DNA from: Micrasema longulum | Lineage: Eukaryota > Arthropoda > Insecta > Trichoptera > Brachycentridae | Direction of reading: 5' to 3' | DNA: 64,000 nt | NCBI GenBank assembly: GCA_022494885.1 | Contig: JAGVSM010001345.1 | Location: forward strand, 62,001-126,000 | Shown here: piece after piece, positions 43,165 to 53,415 of the stretch | Numbering within the stretch: the stretch's first letter is position 1 | How the letters are laid out: each line of letters opens with the position of its first letter | The notes under the pieces: model-generated | What the model was told of the DNA's origin: nothing | Database searches by the model: none | What the model saw: the letters and a program-made list of their open reading frames with translations, nothing else | Made by a program: the position numbers and the translations under genes

Positions 43165-43821
43165 TCGACATATTATTATTATGGACAACTTATAAAGCGC
43201 CATTTTCCTAACAAAAGACCTCAAGGGCGCTTTACATAGTGATTCTTTTAATTTGTTATTTAATTAAAATAATTTATTTTGTTGTCACATGCTACGGATT
43301 TATTCAAATGATTTAGAGAACAAGTGGGTTTTAAGTTTTTTCCGAAACATCACTTCACTTTCACAGCCTCGCACCTCTGCTGGGAGAGCATTCCATGCCA
43401 TAGGGCCTGCGACCGCAAATGCGCGTTCACTAAATTTAGTGCGCTGTTTGCGTAGAGGTATAATAACTTTTCCTCTCGCCGTAGACGTAGCTGATCTAAG
43501 CGTGAGACGCCTGTCAGCTCGTTCATCTGGAATGCATAGTTCCCTTAGATATTCCGGAGCAGAGCTGTGCAGTGACTTATACATAAGCCAACAGAGTTTG
43601 TATTCGACCCTCTGTGGAAAACGTAGCCAGTGTAGTTCCCGAAGTAGTGGAGTGATATGACTGAACTTAGAGATTCCGAAAATAAGTCTCGCTGCAGCAT
43701 TCAATACAGACTGTAGGCGAGTCATTTTGTTTATTGGTAGACCTGCATAGATACCATTACAATAATCGTCTCTAGACACTACAAACGCATTTATTAATTG
43801 ACGGGCGGCATCAACCGGCAT
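43165..43821 (-). mobile_element. CR1/L2-like LINE, C-terminal RT region, 173 open codons
   Basis: The frame 43821-43300 reads VDAARQLINAFVVSRDDYCN, GIYAGLPINKMTRLQSVLNA, AARLIFGISKFSHITPLLRE, LHWLRFPQRVEYKLCWLMYK, AVAGPMAWNALPAEVRGCES and FRKKLKTHLFSKSFE. SRxDYCNxxxAGLP...LQxVxNAAARL and LHWLPxxxRxxxK are hallmarks of CR1/L2-type elements. The 3' UTR includes CTTTATAAGTTGTCCATAAT then an (ATT)n-like tail (43165-43200). No stop in the region, so it is young among these copies, but the catalytic part is absent. Confidence 0.85.
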
Positions 43822-44161
43822 AACTTTGTAGGAACGTCTAAGGAGTTATTTATATTGACACACGAAAAATCATTCTTATCTGGCGTGATATTTTTTTTTA
43901 ATACAATTCTTGACAGATAAATCAACAAAAAAATATAAAATCAGCTTTAAAACTAAAATAAACATCATTATACAAAAACGTTAGAGATGGGACAAATTGA
44001 TCAATGTAAATTGATCGAAAAAAAATAAAAATATTCCAATTTAAACATGTTCCCTCTCCCTAAATCCACACACAAACCCCCTCTTTTCTCTACCCCCGTA
44101 GCCACGCCCACTCTACCTTCACTGTGATGTTTTTTACTATCTGTTATGTTAGTTTGTAATT

Positions 44162-44201
44162 AACCCCGAAGAAGGCATAGTATTGTCGAAACTAGTTGGT
44201 T
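44162..44201 (+). ncRNA. hammerhead-ribozyme-like motif
   Basis: AACC (stem I), CCGAAGA (U4 changed to C), A, stem II GGCA/UGUC with one G-U, GAAA, minimal stem III AC-UA-GU, GUU triplet, GGUU closing stem I. Different stems, same layout as the other sites. Confidence 0.4.
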
Positions 44202-44501
44202 GTCAAATTTTAGAAAATATAAGTGGCACATAAAAACAAAGTGATTTATTTTATTTAAATACACTAAAAAAATAATTCATTTGATGTTGTTCATGAAAAA
44301 AGTGTAAACGTCTTATATTTTGGTGAATAATTGTGTTAAACACACTATAATAGGCTTGTTTTTACGTTTTTATATCAATTTTCGGAAACAGAGTTTCATG
44401 TTTGCATGAAAAAACTGATAAAATCGATTTGATCAGTGATCAGTAATTTCCCATCACTAGTGACATTAGTTTGACCGCTGTCATTTTAATATTGTAAGGT
44501 T

Positions 44502-44561
44502 TATCAGTAAGGACTACCAGTCTGACGATGACTATCAGTAAGGACTACCAGTCTGACGATG
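44502..44561. repeat. 31-bp tandem duplication
   Basis: TATCAGTAAGGACTACCAGT..CTGACGATGAC occurs at 44502-44532 and again from 44533. The repeat carries the 5' half of the hammerhead-like motif. Confidence 0.9.
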
Positions 44562-44590
44562 TCGGTCACGACGAAACCCGGTCACTGGTA
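44546..44590 (+). ncRNA. hammerhead-ribozyme-like motif, best copy
   Basis: UACCAGU (44546-44552), CUGACGA (44553-44559), U, stem II GUCG/CGAC (44561-44564, 44569-44572) with GUCA loop, GAAA (44573-44576), CCCGGUC containing a 2-bp stem III (AC/GU) and GUC triplet (44581-44583), ACUGGUA (44584-44590). Stem I is a perfect 7-bp pair. All conserved hammerhead boxes are present in order; the only departure is one U between CUGACGA and stem II. The family is known from Penelope-like and other retroelements, usually as type I forms with a very short stem III. No Penelope coding region is visible nearby. Confidence 0.55.
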
Positions 44591-44684
44591 AAAAAAATAT
44601 AAAATAATTATAAATAAAAGTGGAATAAAACTATAAAGTATTTTTATTATTATAAGTAAGGACTATAGATGAAATATTATTTCG

Positions 44685-44760
44685 GGAATCGAACGCGTGG
44701 CCTCTTGTTTTTACGCGTAGCCGATTGGAAGTAATAGACGATCTATCACCGTAGTGATCA
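44685..44760 (-). other. tRNA-like degenerate sequence
   Basis: The minus strand has CGCGTTCGATTCCCGAAAT (box B-like) with a partial box A region. Probably a decayed SINE head. Confidence 0.4.
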
Positions 44761-44772
44761 AAAGTTTGTGAA

Positions 44773-44955
44773 CAGGGCCCCAATTAAAATATATAATATA
44801 TAACATTATGTTCTTCTAAACATGTTCAATTATAGGATACCGACGAAGATACTTTAAATGTTCATGCAAATAAACTCATTTTCGTACACAAATATCGTTT
44901 TTTTTTATAGACAGTCAACGATAACTCTGTTAACTTCCATATGTAATCAGGGCCC
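44773..44955. mobile_element. short TIR element (family G)
   Basis: ACAGGGCCCCAATTA at the left and TAATCAGGGCCCAGT at the right are inverted ends. The interior ACATGTTCAATTATAGG.TAC, TTTTCGTACACAAATATCG and TAACTCTGTTAACTTC also occurs at 63376-63530. No ORF. Confidence 0.6.
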
Positions 44956-45522
44956 AGTAGCTCACTTACAAATAACCATCTACGTCCTTAAAAACGTGCT
45001 AAGCATTTGAGCAATCACAATGAACAATAATGAACATGCTTAAGTTATCGCATTCATAAGTCAACGCGTGTGTAATTTTTTTGTTTTCCTCGTAAATGAA
45101 TACAGATCATTGGCAAAAAATCGACGTTTACTTTAAAAAATAATACAATACCTTGCATTCGCAAAATAGTAAGGAGTATCTTATACAAAAAAGGGAAAAT
45201 TAAATTACAATTACTATGGCGACTGCTTTTTTTGATATTCGGCTCACCAGCCGCGGGCTAAATGCAATTAATAGTATGATAAATAATAAATAAATACATA
45301 AAAATAGCAGTTTGGGAATATTTTCCATATTTACACCGGTGAAATTTAAGTATGTGATTGCGCAGCAGGATAATACGTCGCGAAACGTAAATATTTTGAC
45401 ATTTAATATTAGGTGTTCACGGATATTCTATTGTGATTGCGAATACGATAAACAACCATGGTGAATAATTGTTATCACGTCGCTTATTAGCACGATGATA
45501 GTTATTTGTGATTTAGCTACTG
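44947..45522. mobile_element. Family C TIR element, uninterrupted copy
   Basis: Ends AGTAGCTCACTTACAAATAA and TTATTTGTGATTTAGCTACT. The interior matches 7604-8482 except that the LINE insert is lacking. About 575 bp, no transposase. Confidence 0.85.
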
Positions 45523-45539
45523 ATACGTCAAGTATCGGG

Positions 45540-46330
45540 TTATTAGGTCAGGGGCAAGCTCTTTATCATCCTCGGGTTTAACCAGTGGTCCCCCGAAGAT
45601 AACGCTGCTTTGTATTGAAGTGTAAAACTAAAATTATTATTATATTTTTAAATTTGTTTATTTTTCCATACACATATTATTTACAAAGAAATATAATAAC
45701 AAAAATACACTTTAGAAAAATACATCTTAAAATTAAGCTATAACATGAATTGGAAAAAATGCCCACAGAGACTTCAGCGTCTGGGCGTAAGCCATTCCTT
45801 TTTTAATAATTAAAAAGTTAATAGCATATATATATGGTATGACGTGAATATGAAAAAAATAAGAAAAAAAAACAAATTAACATATGGTGATATTACGAAA
45901 AAATGATTTATTTGCAGAATGCATTTATTTTTAATTTTAATTATTTTTTTAAAGACTGTGTCTATCTGTTCCTTCCATGCTAATCCAAAACCTCAAACCT
46001 ACATTAAAATGTACCAGTGATTTGATGTTTTGTAGTTCCTTGGTTAGAAGATTGAAGGATCTTGGACCAACATGTGAGGAGTGCCTCTGTGCAAACTTAG
46101 TTCTGCATCCTGGAACTGACAGTACACATGAATGAATGACATGAATGACTTTACAAGAAACTTCACGTTCAATGAAATGCTCTAATTTTTATCGCGTGCG
46201 AGAAATCATTTTTTATATCCAATTTTCCGTAGCACGAAACTTCCTATTTTGTTTTTTAATGAACGAAGAATTGAGAATGTTGACAGCTTTTAATTCTTGG
46301 GAGTTTATACGATTATTCAACTCTTGTATA
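45540..46330. other. non-coding DNA with degenerate LINE-like pieces
   Basis: 46000-46140 (CTTGGTTAGAAGATTGAAGG, TGCAAACTTAGTTCTGCATC) resembles minus-strand LINE sequence but without a usable frame. An 82-codon plus frame at 46145-46393 mixes this with the next LINE and is not a gene. Confidence 0.35.
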
Positions 46331-46334
46331 ATGC

Positions 46335-46765
46335 CAGTACTCTTATATGGAGGAGAAGGGACGTTCATTTGGGTGTTCACTTTTTTCAGGTGATCGGTGG
46401 TCGCATACATAACTCAGACATTCTGATGGATGTAGGTCTGTTCGTACCTGATAACTATCTTCGACAAAGACAGCACCGATTGTTTTACCTACGGCGATGC
46501 AGAACCAACCTGCCAATGCTTATGCCGGTTGGTAGAGCAATCTTGCTACTTAATCGCAACGCCTCGGATGTCGACATATTTCACGACAGTGGGCTTCCCT
46601 TAGGAAAGCACTTTCTAACTTTTTTTTTTTTTTTACATTTTGTTATATTATTTTAATAACATAACTATCCACTGTAATTTGTGATCTATTATTGTATTAA
46701 GAATGAATTGGGTCTTTTTTCTCTAATGTTCTAAATATCTGAATAAATAAATGAAATGAAATAAA
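46335..46765 (+). mobile_element. Jockey-like LINE 3' end (4600-5760 family)
   Basis: The frame 46297-46656 reads LIWRRRDVHLGVHFFQVIGG, RIHNSDILMDVGLFVPDNYL, RQRQHRLFYLRRCRTNLPML, MPVGRAILLLNRNASDVDIF and HDSGLPLGKHFLTF. It is better preserved than the 4.6-kb copy and ends in AATAAATAAATGAAATGAAA. Confidence 0.85.
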
Positions 46766-46789
46766 TGTGGGTGCGAATCTTAGTACCTT

Positions 46790-47105
46790 ACTAAATCTCA
46801 AAACACCAAAGTTCCTGAAAGTCCGAGAATGGACGCAGCAGCCTCCTATAACGAGCGTCTTGATGACGCGGCGGTAGACCTGGCTTGAACACTTGCTGCG
46901 TATGCCTCAGGAGAAGCTAAACCCAAGATGCCTCTTCTTCAAACCTGCGGGCTCACGCCGTCCTGGAAAGCCGTCGATGCCGATCTTTCGACATTATTCC
47001 GAGGAATTAAGGGGCGCTGGATGTACGTGGGAAGAGGGGAAAATGCTGGCTGGCGATAGGGTTTCCTGGATGCAACTGATGATGTCCACATGCTCCACTT
47101 AGGAG
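46790..47105 (+). mobile_element. LINE C-terminal remnant (RTE/R2-like tail)
   Basis: About 46870-47102 reads (AWLEH)LLRMPQEKLNPRC, SRRPGKPSMPIFRHYSEEL, GCTWEEGKMLAGDRVSWMQL: the R-x-GxxLRMP...RRPGRP...W.....LAxDRxxWRxL pattern found at LINE C-termini. It is distinct from the more common RTE-like family here. Confidence 0.7.
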
Positions 47106-47109
47106 TTGA

Positions 47110-47625
47110 TGTGGAAAAGAAGAAAAATAAGAAGAAACTTCCTAATTTTACCGTCCTGTGTGGATTTGTACCATCCATTTCGAAAACATTGATCAACCTG
47201 GTCCACAAGTATTATAATATAACATTGGTATCGATTGCAATATTTCTTACCACGTGGCGAATGAAAACTGCTCGCTGTCAACATTGGTCAGTCTTCCGCA
47301 CGTAATAACGCCAACATTTTTCTATCATTAGGCAGACATTTTGTAATAATTGATTACGCCGCGTCACGGTGACGTCAAGTTGTATGATTGATTGAATTTT
47401 TGCCAGAATCGGGCCGAATACTTGGAGTGTATCAGAAGTTAATCATCCTTTAGTGTTTTTATAACGCACCGTCATTCTTGAGACGTGATTAGCTCCTGAC
47501 ACTTCACTTCTCAATTGAGAAAAGTATTACAACTCAAATTGGGGTTGAAATCATTCAGATGTTCCTTATTTTAAGAAAATATTCAAAAAGAGATTTTTTC
47601 TTTTGATTCTTACGTGTAGTTTTAC
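47110..47625. other. apparently non-repetitive non-coding DNA
   Basis: CGCGTCACGGTGACGTCAAG (about 47360) has a palindromic GTCACGGTGAC. No ORF or repeat family recognised. Confidence 0.35.
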
Positions 47626-47627
47626 AA

Positions 47628-48785
47628 CAACAACAACAGCAAACCATCACGCCGTTTCCCTGTAAGGGTAAGCAAAGAAGATAGAACGTCACATCACTCT
47701 ATCTTTGCATACAGATCTCGCTTACTCTACATTCATACATCTCCTCGTTCACGCGCGCCGATTATTCCGATTTTTGACATATCCATCTTCAAGTATTTGT
47801 TGGATTTGGTCACGCCATGTCTTTCTTGGTCTTCTTCTATTTCTGCATCCATCAAATTTCGCATAGGCGGCCTCCGTGGTGTAATGGTTACGAGGCTCGA
47901 CTCACACACGGAATTTTCCGGGTTCGATTCCCGGTGAGAACACAAAAATTAAATGTGATTTTTCTTAAGCCTGGGTGTTCTGTGATGTAATTCACCACTG
48001 TAATTGGGTCTCCTGGCCTGTTGTGGTGCAAAAAAATAAAAAATATATATTCTTAGCCGTTTTTTCGCTGTCCATTCGCTCTACATATCCAAACCAGCGC
48101 AGAGCTCCTTTCTTGATTTTGTCGATAATGCTTGACTCAGCCTTACATAATGTACGGATCTCGACATTTATCTCATATAGTTTTACCACTCATTCGCCTG
48201 AGATATCGCATTTCGACAGCATTCAGCCAATTTTCATCCCTGTTTTTCCAAGTCCATACTTCGCTCCCATACATCAGGGTCAAGACCGGGACTCCATTGT
48301 CAACTGCTAATCTCGCCTCTTGCGACAAACATTTATTTGCCAAAATTGATTTAAGTGCACCGTTCACTCTGTTCCCGGCACTTATCCTCCTTTCAATATA
48401 TTTTTCAGTCATTCCATCCCTAGTAAACATACTTCCCAGATACACAAATTCCTCTACTTGTTTTAGTATAACTCCACTCACAGTGATTTCACATTTAGTC
48501 ATATTTTCATTTCTTTCAAAAACCATCACATTAGATTTACTGACATTCATCAGCAAATCGCTTCCCTTGCATACATCGTAGACCTTTGTTACCAAGAATG
48601 GCAATTTCTCTTTGTTGTTAGCAAGAAGCACGGCATAGTCAGTATACTGATTGCTCTATGATTTCCGCATTCCACCCTTAAACCTTTTCCCTTGTATCGA
48701 GGCATAACAACAGCCCGTCTCCAGTCAGGAGGTGTGTATTTTTTCTCTAAACATCGGTTAAAATTGGTTGGCTGTTAAAAATTAA
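47628..48785 (-). mobile_element. RTE-like LINE with internal deletion and a nested SINE
   Basis: From 48780 on the minus strand: KYTPPDWRRAVVMPRYKGKG, ECGNHRAISIL (start of the RT domain). It is then joined directly to VLLANNKEKLPFLVTKVYDV, CKGSDLLMNVSKSNVMVFER, YLGSMFTRDGMTEKYIERRI and GALKSILANKCLSQEARLAV. The catalytic palm between them is missing. The C-terminal tail continues past the SINE (47877-48045) to HVKSR..RA and ends in (GTT)n at 47628-47640. Inactive. Confidence 0.85.
47877..48045 (+). mobile_element. SINE family 1 nested in the RTE-like LINE
   Basis: GCGGCCTCCGTGGTGTAATG, GGGTTCGATTCCCGGTGAGA, AAGCCTGGGTGTTCTGTGAT and TGGCCTGTTGTGGTGCAAAA: 170 bp nearly identical to 9435-9635. 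The uninterrupted site can be read at 38400-38430 and 50965-50995. Confidence 0.85.
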
Positions 48786-48789
48786 AAAC

Positions 48790-49270
48790 CGTCCCGGTTG
48801 ATCTAATTTGACAAATGTTTTTTATTCCGCTCGAGTTACATCTAATTGACGACCGCGCTCATAACGGATTCAGCGCAAATTAGCTTATTTCGTGGTCGAT
48901 TTATTTGATATAAAATATTATTTGTCTTCATTACGACCAGCTTATCGCGTCTGCATAAATAACATTACGTTTGTAGAAGGGTCTGTAAGAAATAGGGAGT
49001 TTTAAACCAGTGCCAAGATTCCTCTAGACTTCAGACTCCTTGGCGACGTGAAAGAAAAAATATCCTTCGTGATTCACGATCCGGCACGCCGTAACAGGAG
49101 TGGGCAAACTTTTTTAAGAACGGACAAAACACTTTTATTTATTTATTTTACAGAAACAGTCGACAATTATAAATTAACATAAAAAGATACGGTTTAAGAA
49201 CAGACCAGCGAAGTTTCCAAATAAAAATCACACTTTTAAAATTGTGGTACAGCAAAAGGGTGTGTTTATG
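48790..49270. other. apparently non-repetitive non-coding DNA
   Basis: Mixed composition with GACGACCGCGCTCATAACGG and TTCACGATCCGGCACGCCGT. No ORF or family match. Confidence 0.35.
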
Positions 49271-49274
49271 TGTA

Positions 49275-49276
<2 letters not shown>

Positions 49277-49302
<26 letters not shown>
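49277..49302. repeat. (TA)n microsatellite
   Basis: About 12 TA units immediately upstream of a LINE piece. Confidence 0.9.
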
Positions 49303-49305
<3 letters not shown>

Positions 49306-49625
49306 GCCTGGAAGAATGACTAGACATGTGCCACCGTTTTGTAGCAACAATTCACGGACAGTGTATACTTGTTATGCCGTATTAAACAGACTTCATGAAC
49401 TCAGCAAAAGTTATTCCCACGTATCTGATATACATATTTAGTGTAGGGAATTATTCCTATAGAACAAACCTTTAGAACTTTTTCAAAAATGGTAAATGGT
49501 AATTATATTTATTTATTTATGAATTTCATAATATCTACCATTTTTTGTTTACTTTTCCCAGCTGTATAAAACAGTACTTTCTTGTTATATTACGTCAAAA
49601 TATTTTATTATTCAATTAGTTTTTT
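49300..49625 (+). mobile_element. Jockey-like LINE 3' part (29195-30565 family)
   Basis: RVPGRMTRHVPPFCSNNSRT, VYTCYAVLNRLHELSKSYSH and VSDI, then a 3' UTR (CCTATAGAACAAACC, ACAGTACTTTCTTGTTATAT) as at 30087-30450. Confidence 0.8.
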
Positions 49626-49639
49626 ACATTTATTCATGA

Positions 49640-50120
49640 ATTCAACAATATTTTTAGTTTGTCCAAATTTTTGTAGACAAGGACTGGATTCAACTCTCTG
49701 GGGAGCTGTTAACATTAACATATTACAACAGAGATGAAGAACATTGAAGAGAAGGTAATATAGAAGTCTAGGCATCTACAGGGCTTATGACTTGTCGTTG
49801 GCTGGTTTAAGTGGCCACTTTACATACTGTGTAACATTCACCATTCTCCCGTAAATTAGCCACTTAAACCAGCTAGGTATAAGCCCTGTAGATGCCCTAG
49901 ACTTCTATATTACCTACTCTAAAATTTTCTTCATCTCTGTTGTAATATGTTAATATTAACAGCTCCTCAGGGAGTTGAATCTAGTCCTTGTCTACAAAAA
50001 TTTTGACAAACTCAAAATTTTGTTAATAAATCCACCTAGTCCATGAAGAAGTATAGAAATTGAAAAAATAAGATTTTCAGGCGTTGCCTAGTATGTAGGT
50101 GAAAAAATTTTCGTGAAAAA
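49640..50120. repeat. Family A foldback pair
   Basis: Forward half 49645-49850 (AAGGACTGGATTCAACTCTC to CACCATTCTCC). The reverse half starts at 49855 (AGCCACTTAAACCAGC) and ends GTTAATAAATCCACCTAGTC.. CAGGCGTTGCCTAGTATGTA at 50095. The two meet head to head. Confidence 0.8.
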
Positions 50121-50730
50121 AGTCGAATTAAATTCTAACATAACTAAAATCTAAAATGTTCCTTATCTCTGTTGTAATAAGTTTATTAGACATTTTTTAA
50201 AGATATAAGTAAGCAAATAACTAAATAAATATCATAACCTAATTAAAATATTTACAAACTCACTTATATAAGACAACTGTTTGCCCTTTATTTAAAGTTT
50301 GTCAACCCCTGATCCAGACAGTCTTTACGTCTAGAACGTTCTCCGCGTTTTCTAGTGTTATATTCCGAAAATAATTTATCTTCAACCATTTGACAGGTGA
50401 CCCATATTGTGGGCCATTGAGGAGAATCCTTTTTAAAATAGACTTTCACGCCATTGATAAAAAAATCTTACTGGCCTAAATAAGACACAAGGTTTACTTA
50501 TAAAAAAAAAACTTTTTATTTATTTTGTCCGCCGAAAGGAGCCATATTTTACTGGAAAATTTTTCTTCGTCCTGATTATTAAAAAATATGCTTTGAAAAA
50601 TATTTATTTTTTTGATATCAAATAAATACTGTTTTTGTCGGTTAAGACGTTTTGCCGATCATGGGTTAATATCATAAAAACTAAACATTACACTTTCCAT
50701 AGATTTTTATTAAGTTAGTTTATAACATCT
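50121..50730. other. AT-rich non-coding DNA
   Basis: No recognised feature; A-runs and T-runs. Confidence 0.4.
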
Positions 50731-50734
50731 TGAA

Positions 50735-51085
50735 AACAAATAAAACAACAACAACAAACCACCACACCGTTTCCCCGTAGGGGTAGGCAGAAAGGATAGA
50801 CCGCCACATCATTATATCTTTGCATACACATCTCACTTCCTCTACATCCATACATCGTTTCATGCACGCTCGCCGATTATTCCGGCTTTTGACATGTCCA
50901 TCTTCAAGTATTTGTTGGATTTGGTCATGCCATGTCTTTCTCGGTCTTCCTCTACTTCTGCGTCCATCAACATTCGCATTGTAAATATTCTTAGCCGTTC
51001 TTTCGCTGTCCATTCGCTCTACATGTCCAAACCAGCGCAGAGCTCTTTTCTTGATTTTGTCGATAGTGCCTTACACAATGTGCAA
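50735..51085 (-). mobile_element. RTE-like LINE C-terminal copy
   Basis: 51013-50720 reads MDSERTAKNIYNANVDGRRS, RGRPRKTWHDQIQQILEDGH, VKSRNNRRACMKRCMDVEEV and MMWRSILSAYPYGETV. The tail is (TTG)n. It is the cleanest C-terminus of this family in the window; upstream it stops at AKSTIDKIKKRALRWFGHV-like sequence. Confidence 0.85.
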
Positions 51086-51480
51086 ATGATACATAACTGA
51101 TCATTGCACAAAAAGCTTTGATAAAAAAATATCCTTAAAGTCCCTAGCAGAACGAGCTCCCAATAAATCCCGTAAAACAAGTTTAAGCAAAATTGTACTT
51201 GTAAACTAAAATTATTCAATACCTCCTATGACACCATAATACAATAACTAGAGTTACTAGACATTTTACTCTGATGCGATGCTCAGAAAGCAATAAAAAA
51301 ATTAACACAATTTTCGGTCTAAGAGGATTGGCCTACTTCTCCATTAAAGTGTGCAACCATTGTCCATTGTCCATAAGGGCAATTAGTAAATACTGTCACT
51401 ATAAAATTGCTTTTAAGATATGAATAATGGAGGGGATCCGCACGGATTGATGAGTGGATCAGGCTAAATAGGTTAGTTCT
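51086..51480. other. non-coding DNA
   Basis: No recognised repeat or convincing ORF. Confidence 0.4.
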
Positions 51481-51484
51481 TCTT

Positions 51485-51752
51485 CTTCAGCCTTATTCTC
51501 TCCACTGCTGGATGGCGGCTTCTTCCAAACGTCTCCATTCCTTCCTATCACCCGTTTTCATCACCCACGTTTTACAATAAAAGGCGATGTCGTCGACCCA
51601 TCTTTTCTGTGGCCTTCCAACACTTTTTTTATTTGCCCATGGTCTCCGCTTTATTATTCTGGGTGTCCACCTGTCATCATTTTGCCCCGCCAAGTGTCCT
51701 GCCCACTGCCATTTCAATTTCACTGCACGATCCACGATATCCACTATAGCAA
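51485..51752 (-). mobile_element. LINE C-terminal remnant, second RTE-type family
   Basis: 51744-51493 reads VDRAVKLKWQWAGHLAGQND, DRWTPRIIKRRPWANKKSVG, RPQKRWVDDIAFYCKTW and DRKEWRRLEEAAIQQW. The WQWAGHxAxxxDxRW...WRP.....VGRP..RW.DD pattern is typical of insect LINE C-termini. It ends in GCTGAAGAAGAAG. Only this domain remains. Confidence 0.8.
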
Positions 51753-51852
51753 TAGGTTGGTTGGCTGGAAGATATTGCTTTTAGGAATAAGTCCGCCAAG
51801 GTACTCATTCTTTGTACTTGAAGTTTTAAATAAATAAATAAAATAAATAGGT
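51752..51852 (+). mobile_element. short LINE 3' tail
   Basis: GGTTGGTTGGCTGGAAGATA, TAGGAATAAGTCCGCC, then AAATAAATAAATAAAATAAA. The same start (GGTTGGTTGGAAGA) is at 37243. Confidence 0.6.
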
Positions 51853-52042
51853 AGGAATATGTTTGTGAGTTTTTTGTGTTTTTATTAGTATTTGAGATTA
51901 TGATTTACTTATGTTTGATAATGCATGTTTCAAAATTATTTAAAATGTCTCCCTCGGCATGAGACACCTCAGTGAGGGAACGTTGTCTTCAATGTAAAAA
52001 GGAAATACTTCAATTGTAAAAGAGTAAATAAATAAATTGAAG
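51853..52042 (+). mobile_element. LINE 3' UTR with GC stem-loop
   Basis: CCCTCGGCATGAGACACCTC followed by AGTGAGGG forms a stem. It resembles 39440-39465 and ends in AGTAAATAAATAAATTG. Confidence 0.5.
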
Positions 52043-52044
52043 TG

Positions 52045-52265
52045 CATATAAGGCCATTTCAAATTCGAGACACTTTTCTTTTAAAACGGTGTTGGACAGA
52101 CTCGATATGGTCAATATGAGTCCTTTATAATGGAGAGCGAATTGTAGAAGCATATTCTAGGTGGGGTCGAACTGTTGACCAGTAAAATTTTTCGATGGTA
52201 TTAATATTTTTGAAGTCTCGACGGACTTATTCTTAATCCAAAAGCTTGGGAGATTAGTCAAATAA
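52045..52265 (-). mobile_element. LINE fragment
   Basis: The minus strand reads FYWSTVRPHLEYASTIRSPL and HIDHIESVQHRFKRKVSRI, the (V)RPxLEYAS..W.P......ESVQ.RF segment downstream of the RT core. Confidence 0.75.
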
Positions 52266-52384
52266 ATAATAATTTAAAAATCAATCCACCTTATGAAATA
52301 ATAGAAATTATAATGTAAACGATTGCATTTGATCGATTGTCGAAGCCATGGAACTGATTGTAATATAAATAAATTAGTTTCTTC

Positions 52385-52770
52385 TGCTCGTCTAAAAATA
52401 GCTGACCCAAATTATTTTTAGCTGGCGGTATTTTCCCAATCGAAATATCCTACGTTTTAGGGTAAAAATGCCGAATACATTGCAAAATATTAATTAGAAT
52501 TACGGGACCCGCGGGTATTATTTTCTTAACAACGCGGGCTATAAAGATATCGCGATTAGGGAGTAGTTGGCACGAGGCCATGGCTAATGGCGCCAGTGCC
52601 ACGCTACTTAATTAGTTAATAACTTGATCTCGGGAGGACAGTTTTAAGGAGATATACGCGAACGTAGGCACGGACGCAGATGTAGGGGAGGATTACTGCA
52701 AAAAGGCCATTTAGACTGCCAAAACGGGCGCACAATGCAGATATAGATAATGCGGATAGAAGGTTCGAAT
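52385..52770. other. non-repetitive block, candidate conserved non-coding element
   Basis: GC-balanced sequence with no family match in the window and no ORF. It contains inverted TGGCAC/GTGCCA arms around GAGGCCATGGCTAATGGCGC (52570-52602), TTAATTAGTTAATAA, and GATATCGCGATTAGG. Function is inference. Confidence 0.3.
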
Positions 52771-52904
52771 AGTAATGCCGTATCCAATACGTCTTCTCAC
52801 GTTTTCTTAATTATTATTATTTATAAAAAAGCAAAAACTTACTATGGTAAATGTATTATATCCAACAAAAACCCAAATTGTACTTGTTGCGAGTAAAAAT
52901 ATGT

Positions 52905-53060
52905 CAACAATATTTTAAGTTTGTCAAAATTTTCGTAGACATAGACTGTATTTAACTCCGTAGAGAACTGTTTATAATAACATATTACAACAGAGATGAA
53001 GAATATTTTAGTGAAGATAATATAGAAGTCTAGGCAACTTCAGGGCTTATGACCTGTCAT
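52905..53060 (+). repeat. Family A fragment
   Basis: ATTTTAAGTTTGTCAAAATT, GACTGTATTTAACTCCGTAG, ACAACAGAGATGAAGAATAT and CAGGGCTTATGACCTGTCAT. Confidence 0.8.
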
Positions 53061-53215
53061 TTTCTTATTCCTACATTTTATTATAAAAACAATTTTATGT
53101 TTACTTTGCCCAGCTAACAAAGGGTACATACCCCGTTCCAAGCTAGGCGATTACATTTTAATACATGATAATAGTTTACAAGTTCATAGAAAGCACAGAC
53201 TAATAAAATATAAAC
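53061..53215 (-). mobile_element. LINE 3' tail fragment inserted in Family A
   Basis: GGGTACATACCCCGTTCCAA recalls GGTTATTTACCCCGTTCTAA at 62830. It separates two Family A segments. Confidence 0.45.
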
Positions 53216-53415
53216 TAACTCGTTTACACATTTTGATACATATACCTACACACAAATATACTCACATATACAAAAATACATGCAAAAACATATATACACA
53301 TACCCATATACATATACACACTACACACATATATACATACATACATACATACACATACATAGATACATACATACGTACATACATACATACATACACATAC
53401 ATACAAACATACATA
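53216..53415. repeat. (TACA)n/(TA,CA)-rich microsatellite
   Basis: Imperfect ATACATAC array. It creates long YVCMYVC and THTHIYT frames on both strands that are not genes. Confidence 0.9.
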
